64,000 nucleotides of DNA from NCBI RefSeq assembly GCF_030538655.1, contig NZ_JAUNTO010000001.1, positions 1 to 64,000 of the forward strand, read 5' to 3'. The position numbers and the translations under genes are program-made. The notes beneath the pieces were generated by a model. It worked only from the letters and a program-made list of their open reading frames with translations. It searched no databases and was not told where the DNA came from. Source of the stretch: Paracoccus sp. (in: a-proteobacteria) (GTDB lineage Bacteria > Pseudomonadota > Alphaproteobacteria > Rhodobacterales > Rhodobacteraceae). Below, piece by piece: positions 9,541 to 18,839 of the stretch (position 1 is its first letter; each line of letters begins with the position of its first letter).

Positions 9541-10629
9541 ATGGGCGTGATTCTGACCATCAACCCCGGCACCACCACCACGCGGCTTGGCCTGTTTGAC
9601 CCCGATGGCACCGCCTTGGCCGAAGACACGCTGGACCATGACGAACGCGTCATGGCCGGTTTCGACAGCATCAAGGCGCAGCTGCCCTTTCGTGCACAGG
9701 CGATTGCCGGCTGGCTGGCCCAACACAACGCGCCGCTGATCGCCGTTGCCGGGCGTGGCGGGATGCTGACCCCGGTGCCTGCGGGGGTGATTGCGGTGAA
9801 TGATGAACTGGTCGATTTCGCGCTGAACCGCCCCGTGCATCACCACGCATCCAACCTTGGCGCGCCCTTGGCACAGCGGATTGCGGCGGATGCGGGTTGC
9901 CCGGCCTTTGTCGTTGACCCCGTATCCGTCGATGAATTGCCACCCGAGGCGCGCCTGTCCGGCTGCCCCGAATTGCCGCGCTTTTCCTTTGTTCACGCGC
10001 TGAACATCCGCGCCTGCGGGCGTCAGTTGGCCGATGATCTGGGCAAGCCGTTTGACCACCTGAACGCCGTCATCGCGCATATGGGCGCGGGCATTTCCAT
10101 CGCGGCCATCCGCGCGGGGCGGATCGTCGAAAGCTCTAACCGGATGGAGATTTCGCCCTTTTCCCCCGAACGTGCCGGGGGCCTGCCGCCGATGTCCTTG
10201 ATCGACCTGTGCTATTCCGGCGCCTATGACAAGGCCACCCTGAAACGCAAGCTGTATGGTCAGGGCGGTGTCTTTGCCTATCTTGGCACCAAGGACATGC
10301 GCCGGGTGCAGACGATGATCGACGCGGGCGACACCCGCGCCGCGCTGGTCTGGCGGGCGATGGTCTTGCAAATCGCGCGGGCGATTGGGGCGGTTGCGGC
10401 ATCTGTCGATTTTCGGCCCGATGGCATTGTGCTGACCGGCGGCATGGCGCATTCGCGGCAGCTGACCGATGCGTTGACCGCCCGTTGCGGCGCGTTAGGG
10501 CCGGTGACGATCATGCCCGGCAGCCGCGAAAGTCAGGCGCTGGCCCAAGGGGCCGCCCGCGTGCTGGCCGGCACCGAACAGCCGCGCTACTGGCCCGTCA
10601 CCCCCGAAATCGAGGCCCTGCCATGGTGA
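9541..10629 (+). CDS. buk: Butyrate-kinase-like carboxylate kinase
   Basis: Protein of 362 residues of the acetokinase family, most like butyrate kinase. The N-terminal phosphate loop is ILTINPGTTTTRLGLFD (residues 4-20), and the family motif AVIAHMGAGISIAA lies near residue 180. It phosphorylates a short carboxylate with ATP. It begins 5 bp after the aldehyde dehydrogenase and overlaps the phosphotransacylase by 7 bp, so its substrate is probably the acid made upstream. Butyrate kinases usually sit in butyrate fermentation or branched-chain operons; here the neighbours suggest glutarate, which would be a new substrate. Full length with all motifs visible. Confidence 0.9.
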   Translation: MGVILTINPGTTTTRLGLFDPDGTALAEDTLDHDERVMAGFDSIKAQLPFRAQAIAGWLAQHNAPLIAVAGRGGMLTPVPAGVIAVNDELVDFALNRPVHHHASNLGAPLAQRIAADAGCPAFVVDPVSVDELPPEARLSGCPELPRFSFVHALNIRACGRQLADDLGKPFDHLNAVIAHMGAGISIAAIRAGRIVESSNRMEISPFSPERAGGLPPMSLIDLCYSGAYDKATLKRKLYGQGGVFAYLGTKDMRRVQTMIDAGDTRAALVWRAMVLQIARAIGAVAASVDFRPDGIVLTGGMAHSRQLTDALTARCGALGPVTIMPGSRESQALAQGAARVLAGTEQPRYWPVTPEIEALPW

Positions 10630-11537
10630 TCCGCAGCTTTGACGCCCTGCGCGCTGCGCTGATGGGCCGCGCGCCGCTGTCTGTTGCCGTGGCGGGCGGC
10701 GAGGATGACGCCACGCTGGCCGCCCTTGCCACCGCGCACGGGGCGGGGATCGTCGGCGATGTCACCCTGACCGGCGATGCGGAGCGCATCCGCGCCGCCC
10801 TGCCCCCCGCACTGGCCGGGGCGACCATCATCGACGCGCCGACCGACGCCGCCCCGCGCGCCGTCGCCGCCATTCGTGCGGGCCGGGCCGGGGTGCTGGT
10901 CAAGGGCCGCGTGGACAGCGCCGCATATTTGCGCGCCGTGGTGGACCGCGACACCGGCCTGCGCGGGCCGGGCGTTTTGTCAAACCTGACGTTGGCCGAA
11001 ATGCCATCGGTTCCCCGGCTGATTGGCGCGACCGATAACGGCATCCTGCCCCTGCCAACGCTGGACCAGAAACGCGCGATTATCCACAACGCCCTGCCGC
11101 TGTTTCGCGGGCTTGGGCTGTCCGCGCCCCGCATCGCCGCCATCGCCGCATCGGAAAAGATCAGCGACAGCCAGCCCGCCACCACCGACGCCGCCGCATT
11201 GGCCCGTGCCGCCGCTGTGGGCGAATTTGGCACGGCGCTGGTCGATGGGCCGTTCGGTTATGACGTCGCCCTGTCGCCCACTGCTGCCGCGCGCAAAGGG
11301 CTGGGCGAAAGCCCGGTCGCGGGCCAGGCCGATCTGATCCTGTTTCCCTCGATTGAATCGGGGAATGCCACCGTCAAGGCGTGGAAGCTGCACGGTCAGG
11401 CCCGCACCGCCAGCATCGTTCTGGGGGCGCGCGTGCCGGTGCTGCTTAATTCCCGGTCAGATGGGGCCGATGCGCGCCTTTTGGGGCTGCTGCTGGCCGG
11501 GGCCGTTCTATCACAAAGCACAGGAGACGACCGATGA
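10623..11537 (+). CDS. ptb: Phosphate acyltransferase (phosphotransbutyrylase-like)
   Basis: Protein of 304 residues of the phosphate acetyl/butaryl transferase family, the usual length for Ptb. Starting at ATG 10623 gives the normal N-terminus; an upstream in-frame extension lies inside buk. It carries the conserved [13 protein letters not shown] stretch near residue 180 and [11 protein letters not shown] near residue 255. It exchanges the phosphate of an acyl phosphate for CoA. Together with the kinase it forms a two-step, ATP-to-ADP activation route to an acyl-CoA, feeding the acyl-CoA dehydrogenase whose start overlaps its stop by 4 bp. Glutaryl phosphate is the inferred substrate. Confidence 0.88.
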   Translation: MVIRSFDALRAALMGRAPLSVAVAGGEDDATLAALATAHGAGIVGDVTLTGDAERIRAALPPALAGATIIDAPTDAAPRAVAAIRAGRAGVLVKGRVDSAAYLRAVVDRDTGLRGPGVLSNLTLAEMPSVPRLIGATDNGILPLPTLDQKRAIIHNALPLFRGLGLSAPRIAAIAASEKISDSQPATTDAAALARAAAVGEFGTALVDGPFGYDVALSPTAAARKGLGESPVAGQADLILFPSIESGNATVKAWKLHGQARTASIVLGARVPVLLNSRSDGADARLLGLLLAGAVLSQSTGDDR

Positions 11538-12721
11538 AAGACACGAACCGTTTGGTATGGGACGACCCGTTTTTGCTGAACGATCAGCTGACCGAGGATG
11601 AGCGGATGATCCGTGACAGCGCCGCCGCGTATGCCCAGAACCGGCTGCAACCGCGCGTCCGCGATGCGTATCGACGCGAGGAAACCGACCCGGCGATCTT
11701 TGCCGAAATGGGCGATCTGGGCCTTTTGGGCGTCACCATCCCCGAAGAATATGGCGGGATTGGCGCGGGTTACGTCAGTTACGGCCTTGTCGCGCGCGAG
11801 GTGGAACGCGTGGACAGCGGATATCGCAGCATGATGTCGGTGCAATCATCGCTGGTGATGTATCCAATCTATGCCTACGGGTCGGAAGAACAGCGCCGCA
11901 AATACCTGCCGAAACTGGCATCAGGCGAATGGATCGGCTGCTTTGGCCTGACCGAACCCGACGCCGGGTCTGACCCCGCAGGCATGAAAACCACCGCCCG
12001 CAAGGTCGATGGCGGCTATGTCCTGAACGGGTCGAAAATGTGGATTTCCAACAGCCCCATCGCGGATGTGTTCGTCGTTTGGGCGAAATCTGATGCGCAT
12101 GGCGGCAATATCCGCGGCTTTGTGCTGGATAAGGAAACGCCCGGCCTGTCCGCGCCGAAAATCGAGGGCAAGCTTAGCCTGCGCGCGTCGATCACCGGCG
12201 AAATCGTGATGCAGGACGTGGAAATCCCCGAAAGCGCGATCTTCCCCGAAATCGAGGGGCTGGCCGGTCCCTTTGGCTGTCTGAACCGCGCGCGGTTCGG
12301 CATTGCATGGGGTGCGATGGGCGCGGCCGAAGCCTGCTGGCATTCGGCGCGCCAATACGGCCTTGACCGCCGCCAATTCGGCAAACCCTTGGCGCAAACC
12401 CAGCTTTATCAGAAAAAACTGGCCGAGATGATGACCGAAATCAGCCTTGGCCTGCAAGCCGCCCTGCGCGTCGGCCGCCTGTTCGAAGAAGGCCGCATGG
12501 CGCCAGAGATGATTTCCATCATCAAGCGCAACAACTGCGGCAAGGCGCTGGACATCGCCCGCATGGCCCGCGACATGCACGGCGGCAACGGCATTTCCGA
12601 CGAATTCCCGGTGTTCCGCCATATGTGCAACCTGGAAACGGTGAACACCTACGAAGGCGCGCACGACGTTCACGCTCTGATATTGGGGCGCGCGCAGACG
12701 GGCTTGCAGGCGTTTTTCTGA
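11534..12721 (+). CDS. gcdH: Glutaryl-CoA dehydrogenase
   Basis: Protein of 395 residues, an acyl-CoA dehydrogenase with the hallmarks of GcdH. The catalytic base is Glu374 in [20 protein letters not shown], and Arg98 in [12 protein letters not shown] matches the arginine that holds the gamma-carboxylate of glutaryl-CoA in characterised enzymes. The flavin-contact stretch [15 protein letters not shown] is intact. It oxidatively decarboxylates glutaryl-CoA to crotonyl-CoA and CO2, passing electrons to ETF. It is the last gene of the operon, overlapping ptb by 4 bp, and its specificity is the main reason to read the whole pathway as C5 (valerolactam, 5-aminovalerate, glutarate). Confidence 0.94.
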   Translation: MKDTNRLVWDDPFLLNDQLTEDERMIRDSAAAYAQNRLQPRVRDAYRREETDPAIFAEMGDLGLLGVTIPEEYGGIGAGYVSYGLVAREVERVDSGYRSMMSVQSSLVMYPIYAYGSEEQRRKYLPKLASGEWIGCFGLTEPDAGSDPAGMKTTARKVDGGYVLNGSKMWISNSPIADVFVVWAKSDAHGGNIRGFVLDKETPGLSAPKIEGKLSLRASITGEIVMQDVEIPESAIFPEIEGLAGPFGCLNRARFGIAWGAMGAAEACWHSARQYGLDRRQFGKPLAQTQLYQKKLAEMMTEISLGLQAALRVGRLFEEGRMAPEMISIIKRNNCGKALDIARMARDMHGGNGISDEFPVFRHMCNLETVNTYEGAHDVHALILGRAQTGLQAFF

Positions 12722-13176
12722 ACGGGCGGCGGCGGTCTGATTGAACGGCCCGCCGCGTCTGACTGGGTGATGATGCTTTGCGACCAGCACACATGAGATG
12801 ACCTCATGATGCGACTATGACGAGGTAGTCGCACAGCTGCGACGCTTCTTGCTTAATGATGTCGCGTTCTGACATTCTTCTTGGGTAGAAAATTGCTCAA
12901 CCGTCTGCTTCTCGGGCCATCCAAGACGATCAGGACGTGATGTCGATCTATGTCGGCGGAGGCAAATGGCGACCAATAGTTGTGCGTCGCCGAGGCATAG
13001 CGCGATCAGACCGTCCATGGCGCCCAGCGCGAAACCCCGCATATTGAGGCATTTATTCAAGCGGTGGGCGGCAAGTTCCTGTCGCGCCGCTTTATCGAGA
13101 CGACAGTTGATCGTGGTCGCCGACAAGGAAGAGAATAGCAGCCTTGTCCGACACCCATAAATTACATTAGTTATTC
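12722..13176. other. Intergenic junction without recognisable gene
   Basis: This 455-bp stretch lies between gcdH and the promoter of the next operon. Short open frames exist on both strands (for example 12815-13183 minus), but none resembles a known family and each is interrupted in the other frames, so it may be decayed sequence. Just after gcdH a weak GC-rich inverted repeat is present (about 12724-12757) without a T-tract. Confidence 0.5.
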
Positions 13177-13204
13177 TTAACAACTTCCAAAGAAAAGATA
13201 CAAT
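13177..13204 (+). promoter_or_regulatory. Probable sigma-70-type promoter of transketolase/TRAP operon
   Basis: TTAACA at 13177-13182 and TACAAT at 13199-13204 are separated by 16 bp, close to the -35/-10 consensus, in an AT-rich patch about 60 bp upstream of the first gene. A GGGAGGA ribosome site precedes the ATG at 13263. Confidence 0.5.
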
Positions 13205-13262
13205 ACTTTCGCTCTGTTTCAGCGCACACTTCCCTTACGGCAAATGCCGGTGGGAGGAATTC

Positions 13263-14117
13263 ATGACAGTTGACAGCCGCTTAGCTGCGGTGTCCAACGT
13301 TTCGTTGGCGCTGCGGGCATGGAATATTCGTCGTAAGGCCCTGCTGATGGGCGAGGTGCAGGGCCAAGGCTATATCGGGCAGGCTCTTGGTGTCGCCGAC
13401 GTGCTGGCGGCCTCATATTTTCACGCACTGAACTACGACCCCAAAGACCCCGAATGGGAAGGCCGCGACCGTTTTCTGCTGTCCATCGGCCATTACGCCA
13501 TCGCGCTTTATTCGGTGCTGATGGAGGCAGGCATCCTGCCTGAAGAAGAACTGGAAACCTATGGCATGGACGATTCCCGGATGCCGATGTCCGGGATGGC
13601 GTCCTACACGCCCGGCATGGAGATAACCGGCGGTTCTCTGGGGCATGGGCTGGGGATCGCGGTCGGCATGGCGATGGGGCTAAAGCGCAAGAACAACCCT
13701 GCCTTTGTCTATAACTTGATGTCGGATGGCGAGTTGGGCGAAGGCTCGACATGGGAAGCGGTGATGTCGGGTGTCCAGCATCGGCTGGACAACCTGATCT
13801 GCCTTGTCGATTTCAATGACCAGCAGGCAGACGGCAAATCCACGGCAGCACTGGCCCAAGGCGACGAGCGGGCCAAGTGGCAGGCCTTCGGATGGCACGC
13901 GCAGCGGGTCGATGGCAACGATCTGGATGCGGTGGTCGCGGCCTTTGACGCCGCCCGACAGGCCGACCATCCCGGCCCGCGCGTCATCATCTTCGACACC
14001 AAGATGTGCAAGGGAGTCAATTTCCTGGAGACCCGCGAGATCACGCATTTCGTCCGCGTCGAGCCGGACGAATGGGCCAAGGCGCTGACCGTTCTGGAAA
14101 AAGGGAAACCGCAATGA
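13263..14117 (+). CDS. Transketolase, N-terminal (ThDP pyrophosphate-binding) subunit
   Basis: Protein of 284 residues covering the N-terminal domain of transketolase. The thiamine diphosphate/metal motif is MSDGELGEGSTWEAV (about residues 157-171), and ITGGSLGHGLGIAVG is also typical. The other half is encoded by the next gene, overlapping by 4 bp, so the enzyme is a split transketolase like those of archaea and many catabolic operons. It would transfer a two-carbon ketol unit between sugars. A separate SDR and a TRAP importer in the same operon show it is not the housekeeping enzyme. The sugar or sugar acid is unknown. Confidence 0.9.
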   Translation: MTVDSRLAAVSNVSLALRAWNIRRKALLMGEVQGQGYIGQALGVADVLAASYFHALNYDPKDPEWEGRDRFLLSIGHYAIALYSVLMEAGILPEEELETYGMDDSRMPMSGMASYTPGMEITGGSLGHGLGIAVGMAMGLKRKNNPAFVYNLMSDGELGEGSTWEAVMSGVQHRLDNLICLVDFNDQQADGKSTAALAQGDERAKWQAFGWHAQRVDGNDLDAVVAAFDAARQADHPGPRVIIFDTKMCKGVNFLETREITHFVRVEPDEWAKALTVLEKGKPQ

Positions 14118-15148
14118 CGCTGGCATCCATGAAGCGCAAATACGAGCCGCGCAAACTGCCCGAGGGCGAGCGTGTGGCGACGACCGCGATGATCGCCTCG
14201 CTGGCCGCCGAAGGCTATGAGACGGTCAACGCCCCCTTCGGCCATGCGCTGGTCGAGGCGGCAAAACGGGACGATAAAATCGTCGGCCTCTCTGCCGATC
14301 TGGCGAAATACACCGATCTGCACATCTTCGCACAGGCGATGCCCGACCGCTTCTATCAGATGGGCATGGCCGAACAGTTGCTGATGTCGGCCGCTGCCGG
14401 GCTGGCGCGTGAGGGGTTCAACCCCTTCGCCACCACCTATGCCGTCTTCGCCAGCCGCCGCGCCTATGACTTCATCGCCATGGCAATCGCCGAGGAAAAT
14501 CTGCCGGTCAAGATCGTTTGCGCGCTTCCGGGCCTGACCACCGGCTATGGTCCCAGCCATCAGGCGACCGAAGATCTGGCGATCTTCCGCGGTCTGCCAA
14601 ACATGACCGTCATAGACCCGTGCGACGCCGATGACATCATCGGAATGGTGCCGCAGCTCGGCGCGCATGACGGCCCCGTCTACAGCCGCCTGCCGCGCGG
14701 CAAGGTGCCTTCCGTCCTGACCCGCCACAAGCCGGACTATAAATTCCAGCTTGGCAAGGCGCAGATGATCCGCGAGGGGCGCGACGTTCTGGTGATCGCG
14801 ACCGGCTTCATGACCATGCGCGCGCTGGACGCAGCCGTGGCGCTGGCCCGCGACGGGATTGATGTGGCGGTGCTGCATGTGCCGACAATCAAGCCGCTGG
14901 ATACCGAAACCATTCTGGCCGAGGCGGCCAAGGGCGGACGGCTGGTTGTGACGGCCGAGAACCACACGGTCGTGGGCGGTCTGGGTGAAGCGGTGGCCGG
15001 CACCCTGCTGCGCAGCGGCGTCACGCCAACCTTCCGCATGATCGGCCTGCCGGATGCGTTCCTTGAAGCGGGAGCTCTGCCGACACTGCACGACATGTAT
15101 GGGCTGACCGTCGAAAAGGTCGCCGCACAGATCAAAGGCTGGCTGTAA
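14114..15148 (+). CDS. Transketolase, C-terminal (pyrimidine-binding) subunit
   Basis: Protein of 344 residues holding the pyrimidine-binding and C-terminal domains of transketolase. ATG 14114 overlaps the previous stop (ATGA). The conserved glutamate that activates the thiamine ring is in YQMGMAEQLLMSAAAG (about residue 90), and the pattern GYGPSHQATEDLA is also typical. It forms the active site with the preceding subunit. The stop is 39 bp from the SDR gene, which has a strong AAAAGGAGAAGG ribosome site. Confidence 0.9.
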   Translation: MTLASMKRKYEPRKLPEGERVATTAMIASLAAEGYETVNAPFGHALVEAAKRDDKIVGLSADLAKYTDLHIFAQAMPDRFYQMGMAEQLLMSAAAGLAREGFNPFATTYAVFASRRAYDFIAMAIAEENLPVKIVCALPGLTTGYGPSHQATEDLAIFRGLPNMTVIDPCDADDIIGMVPQLGAHDGPVYSRLPRGKVPSVLTRHKPDYKFQLGKAQMIREGRDVLVIATGFMTMRALDAAVALARDGIDVAVLHVPTIKPLDTETILAEAAKGGRLVVTAENHTVVGGLGEAVAGTLLRSGVTPTFRMIGLPDAFLEAGALPTLHDMYGLTVEKVAAQIKGWL

Positions 15149-15187
15149 CCGGCCGCCCCTCGCACTATCTTAAAAAGGAGAAGGGCC

Positions 15188-15940
15188 ATGGGCCTGCTTG
15201 ACGGAAAATTCGCCATCGTGACCGGCGCGGCCTCGCCCCGTGGTCTTGGGAAGGCAACAGCGCAGCTTTTTGCCGAACATGGCGCAAAGGTCGCCATTCT
15301 CGATCTGGACGCGGAACAGGCCAAGGCCGCCGCCGCCGATCTGGGCGAGGGTCACATCGGCCTTGCCTGCAACGTCACCGATCTGGACGCCTGCAAGCGG
15401 GCGGCGGAGGAGGTGCTGTCCCGCTGGAGCCGCATCGACGTGCTGGTGAACAACGCCGGCATCACCCAGCCGCTGAAGCTGATGGAAATCGCGGCGGGCA
15501 ATTACGATGCGGTGCTGGACGTGAACCTGCGCGGCACGCTTTACATGAGCCAGGCGGTGATCCCGACCATGCGCGCGCAGAACGAGGGCAGCATCGTCAA
15601 CCTGTCCTCGGTTTCGGCGCAGCGTGGCGGCGGCATCTTTGGCGGGCCGCATTATTCGGCGGCCAAGGCAGGGGTTCTGGGTCTCAGCAAGGCAATGGCG
15701 CGCGAACTGGCGCCGCAGAACATCCGTGTCAACGCGGTCTGCCCCGGCTTCATCGCCACCGACATCACCGCTGGCAAACTGACGCCCGAGATGATGGACG
15801 GCATCCTTGCCGGCATCCCCATGGGCCGCGCCGGCGAGGCGCGCGATGTTGCGGGCTGCTGTCTGTTTCTGGCCTCGGATCTGTCGGCCTATTGCACCGG
15901 CACCGAGGTGGACGTGAACGGCGGTTCCTTGATCCACTGA
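15188..15940 (+). CDS. Short-chain dehydrogenase/reductase
   Basis: Protein of 250 residues, a classical SDR. The dinucleotide-binding motif is TGAASPRGLGKA (residues 12-23), NNAG lies near residue 87, and the catalytic Tyr-x3-Lys is YSAAK near residue 156. It would interconvert an alcohol and a ketone with NAD(P). Being between split transketolase genes and a TRAP importer, it probably oxidises the imported sugar, polyol or sugar acid to the ketose used by the transketolase. Similarity to FabG is general and does not suggest fatty acid synthesis here. Confidence 0.88.
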   Translation: MGLLDGKFAIVTGAASPRGLGKATAQLFAEHGAKVAILDLDAEQAKAAAADLGEGHIGLACNVTDLDACKRAAEEVLSRWSRIDVLVNNAGITQPLKLMEIAAGNYDAVLDVNLRGTLYMSQAVIPTMRAQNEGSIVNLSSVSAQRGGGIFGGPHYSAAKAGVLGLSKAMARELAPQNIRVNAVCPGFIATDITAGKLTPEMMDGILAGIPMGRAGEARDVAGCCLFLASDLSAYCTGTEVDVNGGSLIH

Positions 15941-15947
15941 AACCGCA

Positions 15948-15974
15948 CCCGCCGCAGGGAGGCGGCGGGCTTTT
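15948..15974 (+). terminator. Hairpin with T-tract between SDR and TRAP genes
   Basis: Perfect 8-bp stem CCCGCCGC/GCGGCGGG around a 6-nt loop, followed by CTTTTC, eight bases after the SDR stop. It sits inside an otherwise continuous gene row, so it may be a partial terminator or an mRNA-stabilising end that sets the level of the downstream binding-protein gene. Confidence 0.55.
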
Positions 15975-16002
15975 CTCAACCGTTTCTGGGAGGAAACATC
16001 AT

Positions 16003-16971
16003 ATGACACGCACTGTTCTTGCAGCCATCCTGTGCAGCACCGCTTTTGCCGGCGCAGGCATGGCCAATACGATCATCTTGGCCCATGCACAGCCGCCCGG
16101 CAACCCGCGCTCGCTGGCCGCTGATTTCTTTGCCGAGAAGGTCGCTGCCTGCACCGAGGGCCGGATCACCGTTTCGGTCGCCGGAGCCGCGACCATGGGC
16201 GATGACGTCGAGGCGCTGACCTCGACTTCGGCCAATGTCATCCAGATCACCGCCAACAGTCAGGGGGCCACGGCCCAAATCGTGCCGGAACTGAACGTGA
16301 TCGGCCTGCCGTTCCTGTTCGCCGATGCGGCCAGCGCATGGGAAGTCATCGACGGCGACATCAGAACCCAGATCGACGAGCGCGCACAGAACGCAGGGCT
16401 GAAGCTGCTGGCGTTCTGGGATAACGGCATCCGCCACGTCAGCCATCTGTCGAAGTCGATCGAAACCCCGGAAGATTTTCGCGGCGTGAAGATCCGAACG
16501 CCCCCCGATGACATGACCATCGCCATCTTCAACGCCTTCGGCGCCAACCCGGCACCGCTGACCTTTGCCGAACTGCCGACTGCGCTGCAATCGGGCGTGT
16601 TCGAGGCGCAGGAAAACCCGCTGACCAACATCTACTCGTCCAAGCTGCACGAGATCACGAAATACATCTCGTTGACCGGCCACAAATACGAGACGACCCC
16701 GCTTCTGGCCAGCATGGCGTGGTGGGCGGGCCTCTCGCCAGAGGATCAGGCCTGTGTCCAAGACAGTGCTGATGAGGCCACGACCTTCCAGCGGCAGGCC
16801 GCCGCCGAACAAGAACAGGAGGTGCGTCAGAAGCTGGAGGAAGAGGGCGCCATCGTCACCGAGCTCGCCGACCGTCAAGCGTTCGTCGATGCCACTTCGG
16901 CCATCTATGACGAGTATCGCGCCCGCTATCCCGAACTGGTCGATGCGATTGTCGCGGCGAGCCAGCAATGA
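16003..16971 (+). CDS. TRAP transporter substrate-binding protein (DctP-type)
   Basis: Protein of 322 residues of the DctP family with a cleavable signal peptide (about residues 1-21, ending MAN). The start at 16003 follows a GGGAGGAAA ribosome site. The conserved arginine region for carboxylate binding is GVKIRTPPDDM near residue 160. It captures the substrate in the periplasm and hands it to the DctQ/DctM pair encoded directly downstream with a 4-bp overlap. TRAP binding proteins favour organic acids, so the operon may use a sugar acid or other carboxylate, but this is not decisive. Confidence 0.92.
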   Translation: MTRTVLAAILCSTAFAGAGMANTIILAHAQPPGNPRSLAADFFAEKVAACTEGRITVSVAGAATMGDDVEALTSTSANVIQITANSQGATAQIVPELNVIGLPFLFADAASAWEVIDGDIRTQIDERAQNAGLKLLAFWDNGIRHVSHLSKSIETPEDFRGVKIRTPPDDMTIAIFNAFGANPAPLTFAELPTALQSGVFEAQENPLTNIYSSKLHEITKYISLTGHKYETTPLLASMAWWAGLSPEDQACVQDSADEATTFQRQAAAEQEQEVRQKLEEEGAIVTELADRQAFVDATSAIYDEYRARYPELVDAIVAASQQ

Positions 16972-17528
16972 CCGGCGCGCCCCATTCCGAAACCGCAGAG
17001 GTTGGGCGCGTTGCGCCCGCCATCCTTCGCGGCATCATCTCGGCGCTGGACCTGTCGGGGCGGCTGATCTGCGTGGTGACGCTGGTCGTGCTGTTTCTGG
17101 GCCTGCTTGCCAATGTGGTGCTGCGCTATGTCTACGGTCAGGGGCTGGGCTGGGCCTATGAGATCCACGCCATCCTGCTGCCTTGGATGATTGCCGGTGG
17201 CGTGGTCATCGCCACCGTCTACAGTCGCAACATCGCCATCACCATCCTTCCCGATCTGCTGACACCCGAGCGCCAAAGGCTGCTGTTCATCATCGTCTCG
17301 GCACTGACGCTGCTGATTTCGGTCTTCGTGGTATGGTCCGCGTTTCCGATCATTCGCGCGGCGCAATATCAGCGCATCAGCGCACTGGGCGGAATCAGCC
17401 AGTGGTGGGGTTATGCCAGCCTGATCTATGGCTTTGGTTCCATGGCGGTCATCTGCGCCTGCGACATCATCGCCGCGCTGATGGGCCGCGTGCTGCGCAA
17501 TGTCGAAACCGCATCAAGCCTGAGCTGA
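16968..17528 (+). CDS. TRAP transporter small permease subunit (DctQ-type)
   Basis: Protein of 186 residues with four predicted membrane helices, the usual form of the DctQ subunit. The stretch ANVVLRYVYGQGLGWAYE near residue 45 is typical. Its start overlaps the binding-protein stop by 4 bp and DctM follows 12 bp later. It pairs with DctM to form the sodium-driven importer in the inner membrane. Confidence 0.88.
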   Translation: MTGAPHSETAEVGRVAPAILRGIISALDLSGRLICVVTLVVLFLGLLANVVLRYVYGQGLGWAYEIHAILLPWMIAGGVVIATVYSRNIAITILPDLLTPERQRLLFIIVSALTLLISVFVVWSAFPIIRAAQYQRISALGGISQWWGYASLIYGFGSMAVICACDIIAALMGRVLRNVETASSLS

Positions 17529-17540
17529 GGAGAAAACGGA

Positions 17541-18797
17541 ATGACACCTGTTCTCGTAATTGCGTTTTTCGCCCTGATGGCCCTGTCGGTGCCGGTGGCC
17601 CATGCCATGCTGGGCGGCACGGCGCTGGCGCTGCTCATGGACGGCAAGCCTCTGGCAGTGATCGCACAGCGGCTTTATGCGCCGACGCAGGCCTTTCCGA
17701 TGCTGGCAATCCCCTATTTCATCCTTGCCGGATCGCTGATGATGCACGGAAAGTTCGGCGAATATCTGGTCAATATCGCCCGTCTTGTCGTCGGCCGCTT
17801 TCGCGGCGGGCTGGGGCAGGTCAGCATCCTCGGCTCGGTCATGTTCGGCGGCGTGTCCGGCTCGGCCGTGGCCGATGCCTCTGCCATGGGCAATGCGCTC
17901 ATCCCGGTACAGGTGCGCGACGGCTATCCTGCGCCTTTCGCGGCGGCGATCAACGCCTCGTCCTCGACCATCTCGGTCCTGATCCCGCCGTCGATCCCAC
18001 TGATCCTTTATGGTTTGGTGGCGAATGTCTCGATCGTAGATCTGTTCGTCGCGGGCATCCTGCCGGGGCTGATGCTCGCCGCGGGCATGATGCTGGCCGT
18101 CTGGCTGGTCGCGAAGAGCCGCGGCTTGCCGGCAGCGCCGCTGCCGGGCGGGTTCCAGGCCTTCAAAAGCCAGGTCTTCTTTGCCCTGCCGGCACTGCTG
18201 ATGCCCATCTTCATCATCGGCACGCTGCGATTTGGGATCGCCACGCCCACCGAGGTCAGCGTTCTGGCGGTAGCCTATGCGCTGCTGATCGGGATCTTCT
18301 TCTACCGCGACGTGACGCCCCGACTGATCTGGAATGCGCTGGTTGACACTGGCATGATGACGGGCGCGGTGATGCTGATCATCATGGCCTCGGGCACGAT
18401 CCAATGGATTCTGACGGCAGAGCAGATACCGCAGAACCTCGCAGCCTTTGTCGCGGCCAACCTGACGCAGCCGTGGATGGTGTTGATCGCGCTCAATCTG
18501 GTGATGCTGGTCGTGGGCATGTTCCTTGACCTGCCCGCCGCCGTGCTGCTGTTGGCCCCGCTCTTCGTGACCATCGGCAACACCATCGGGCTGGACCCGG
18601 TTCAGTTGGGACTGATGATGGTGATCAACCTGTCCATCGGGCTCTATACGCCGCCGGTCGGCACGACGCTGTTCATCTCTATGGCGATCGCAAGGACGGG
18701 AATCGGGGCGACGACAAAGGCGCTGCTGCCCTTCTATCTTGTCGCTCTGGGGTTGCTGTTGGCATTCACCTTCATCCCGGCGCTGACCATCTACTGA
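17541..18797 (+). CDS. TRAP transporter large permease subunit (DctM-type)
   Basis: Protein of 418 residues with about 12 membrane helices and the DctM signatures GSVMFGGVSGSAVADASAMG (about residues 95-114) and LIPPSIPLILYG (about 149-160). It is the transport channel of the TRAP system and the last gene of this operon. A good AGGAG ribosome site precedes it. Confidence 0.92.
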   Translation: MTPVLVIAFFALMALSVPVAHAMLGGTALALLMDGKPLAVIAQRLYAPTQAFPMLAIPYFILAGSLMMHGKFGEYLVNIARLVVGRFRGGLGQVSILGSVMFGGVSGSAVADASAMGNALIPVQVRDGYPAPFAAAINASSSTISVLIPPSIPLILYGLVANVSIVDLFVAGILPGLMLAAGMMLAVWLVAKSRGLPAAPLPGGFQAFKSQVFFALPALLMPIFIIGTLRFGIATPTEVSVLAVAYALLIGIFFYRDVTPRLIWNALVDTGMMTGAVMLIIMASGTIQWILTAEQIPQNLAAFVAANLTQPWMVLIALNLVMLVVGMFLDLPAAVLLLAPLFVTIGNTIGLDPVQLGLMMVINLSIGLYTPPVGTTLFISMAIARTGIGATTKALLPFYLVALGLLLAFTFIPALTIY

Positions 18798-18808
18798 CGC
18801 GAAAACAA

Positions 18809-18836
18809 GGATGCCGGGCACCTAGCCCCGGCATCC
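18809..18836 (-). terminator. Intrinsic terminator between convergent dctM and lysR
   Basis: Perfect 10-bp stem GGATGCCGGG/CCCGGCATCC with an 8-nt loop. On the minus strand it is followed by TTGTTTTC, making it a typical intrinsic terminator for the LysR gene, and it probably also stops the TRAP operon coming from the other side. Confidence 0.7.
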
Positions 18837-18839
18837 GTC

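Noticed and set aside
17514..18821. 435-codon minus-strand open frame opposite dctM
   Set aside because: Its Asp/His/Gln/Arg-rich sequence is the usual antisense image of a membrane protein gene.
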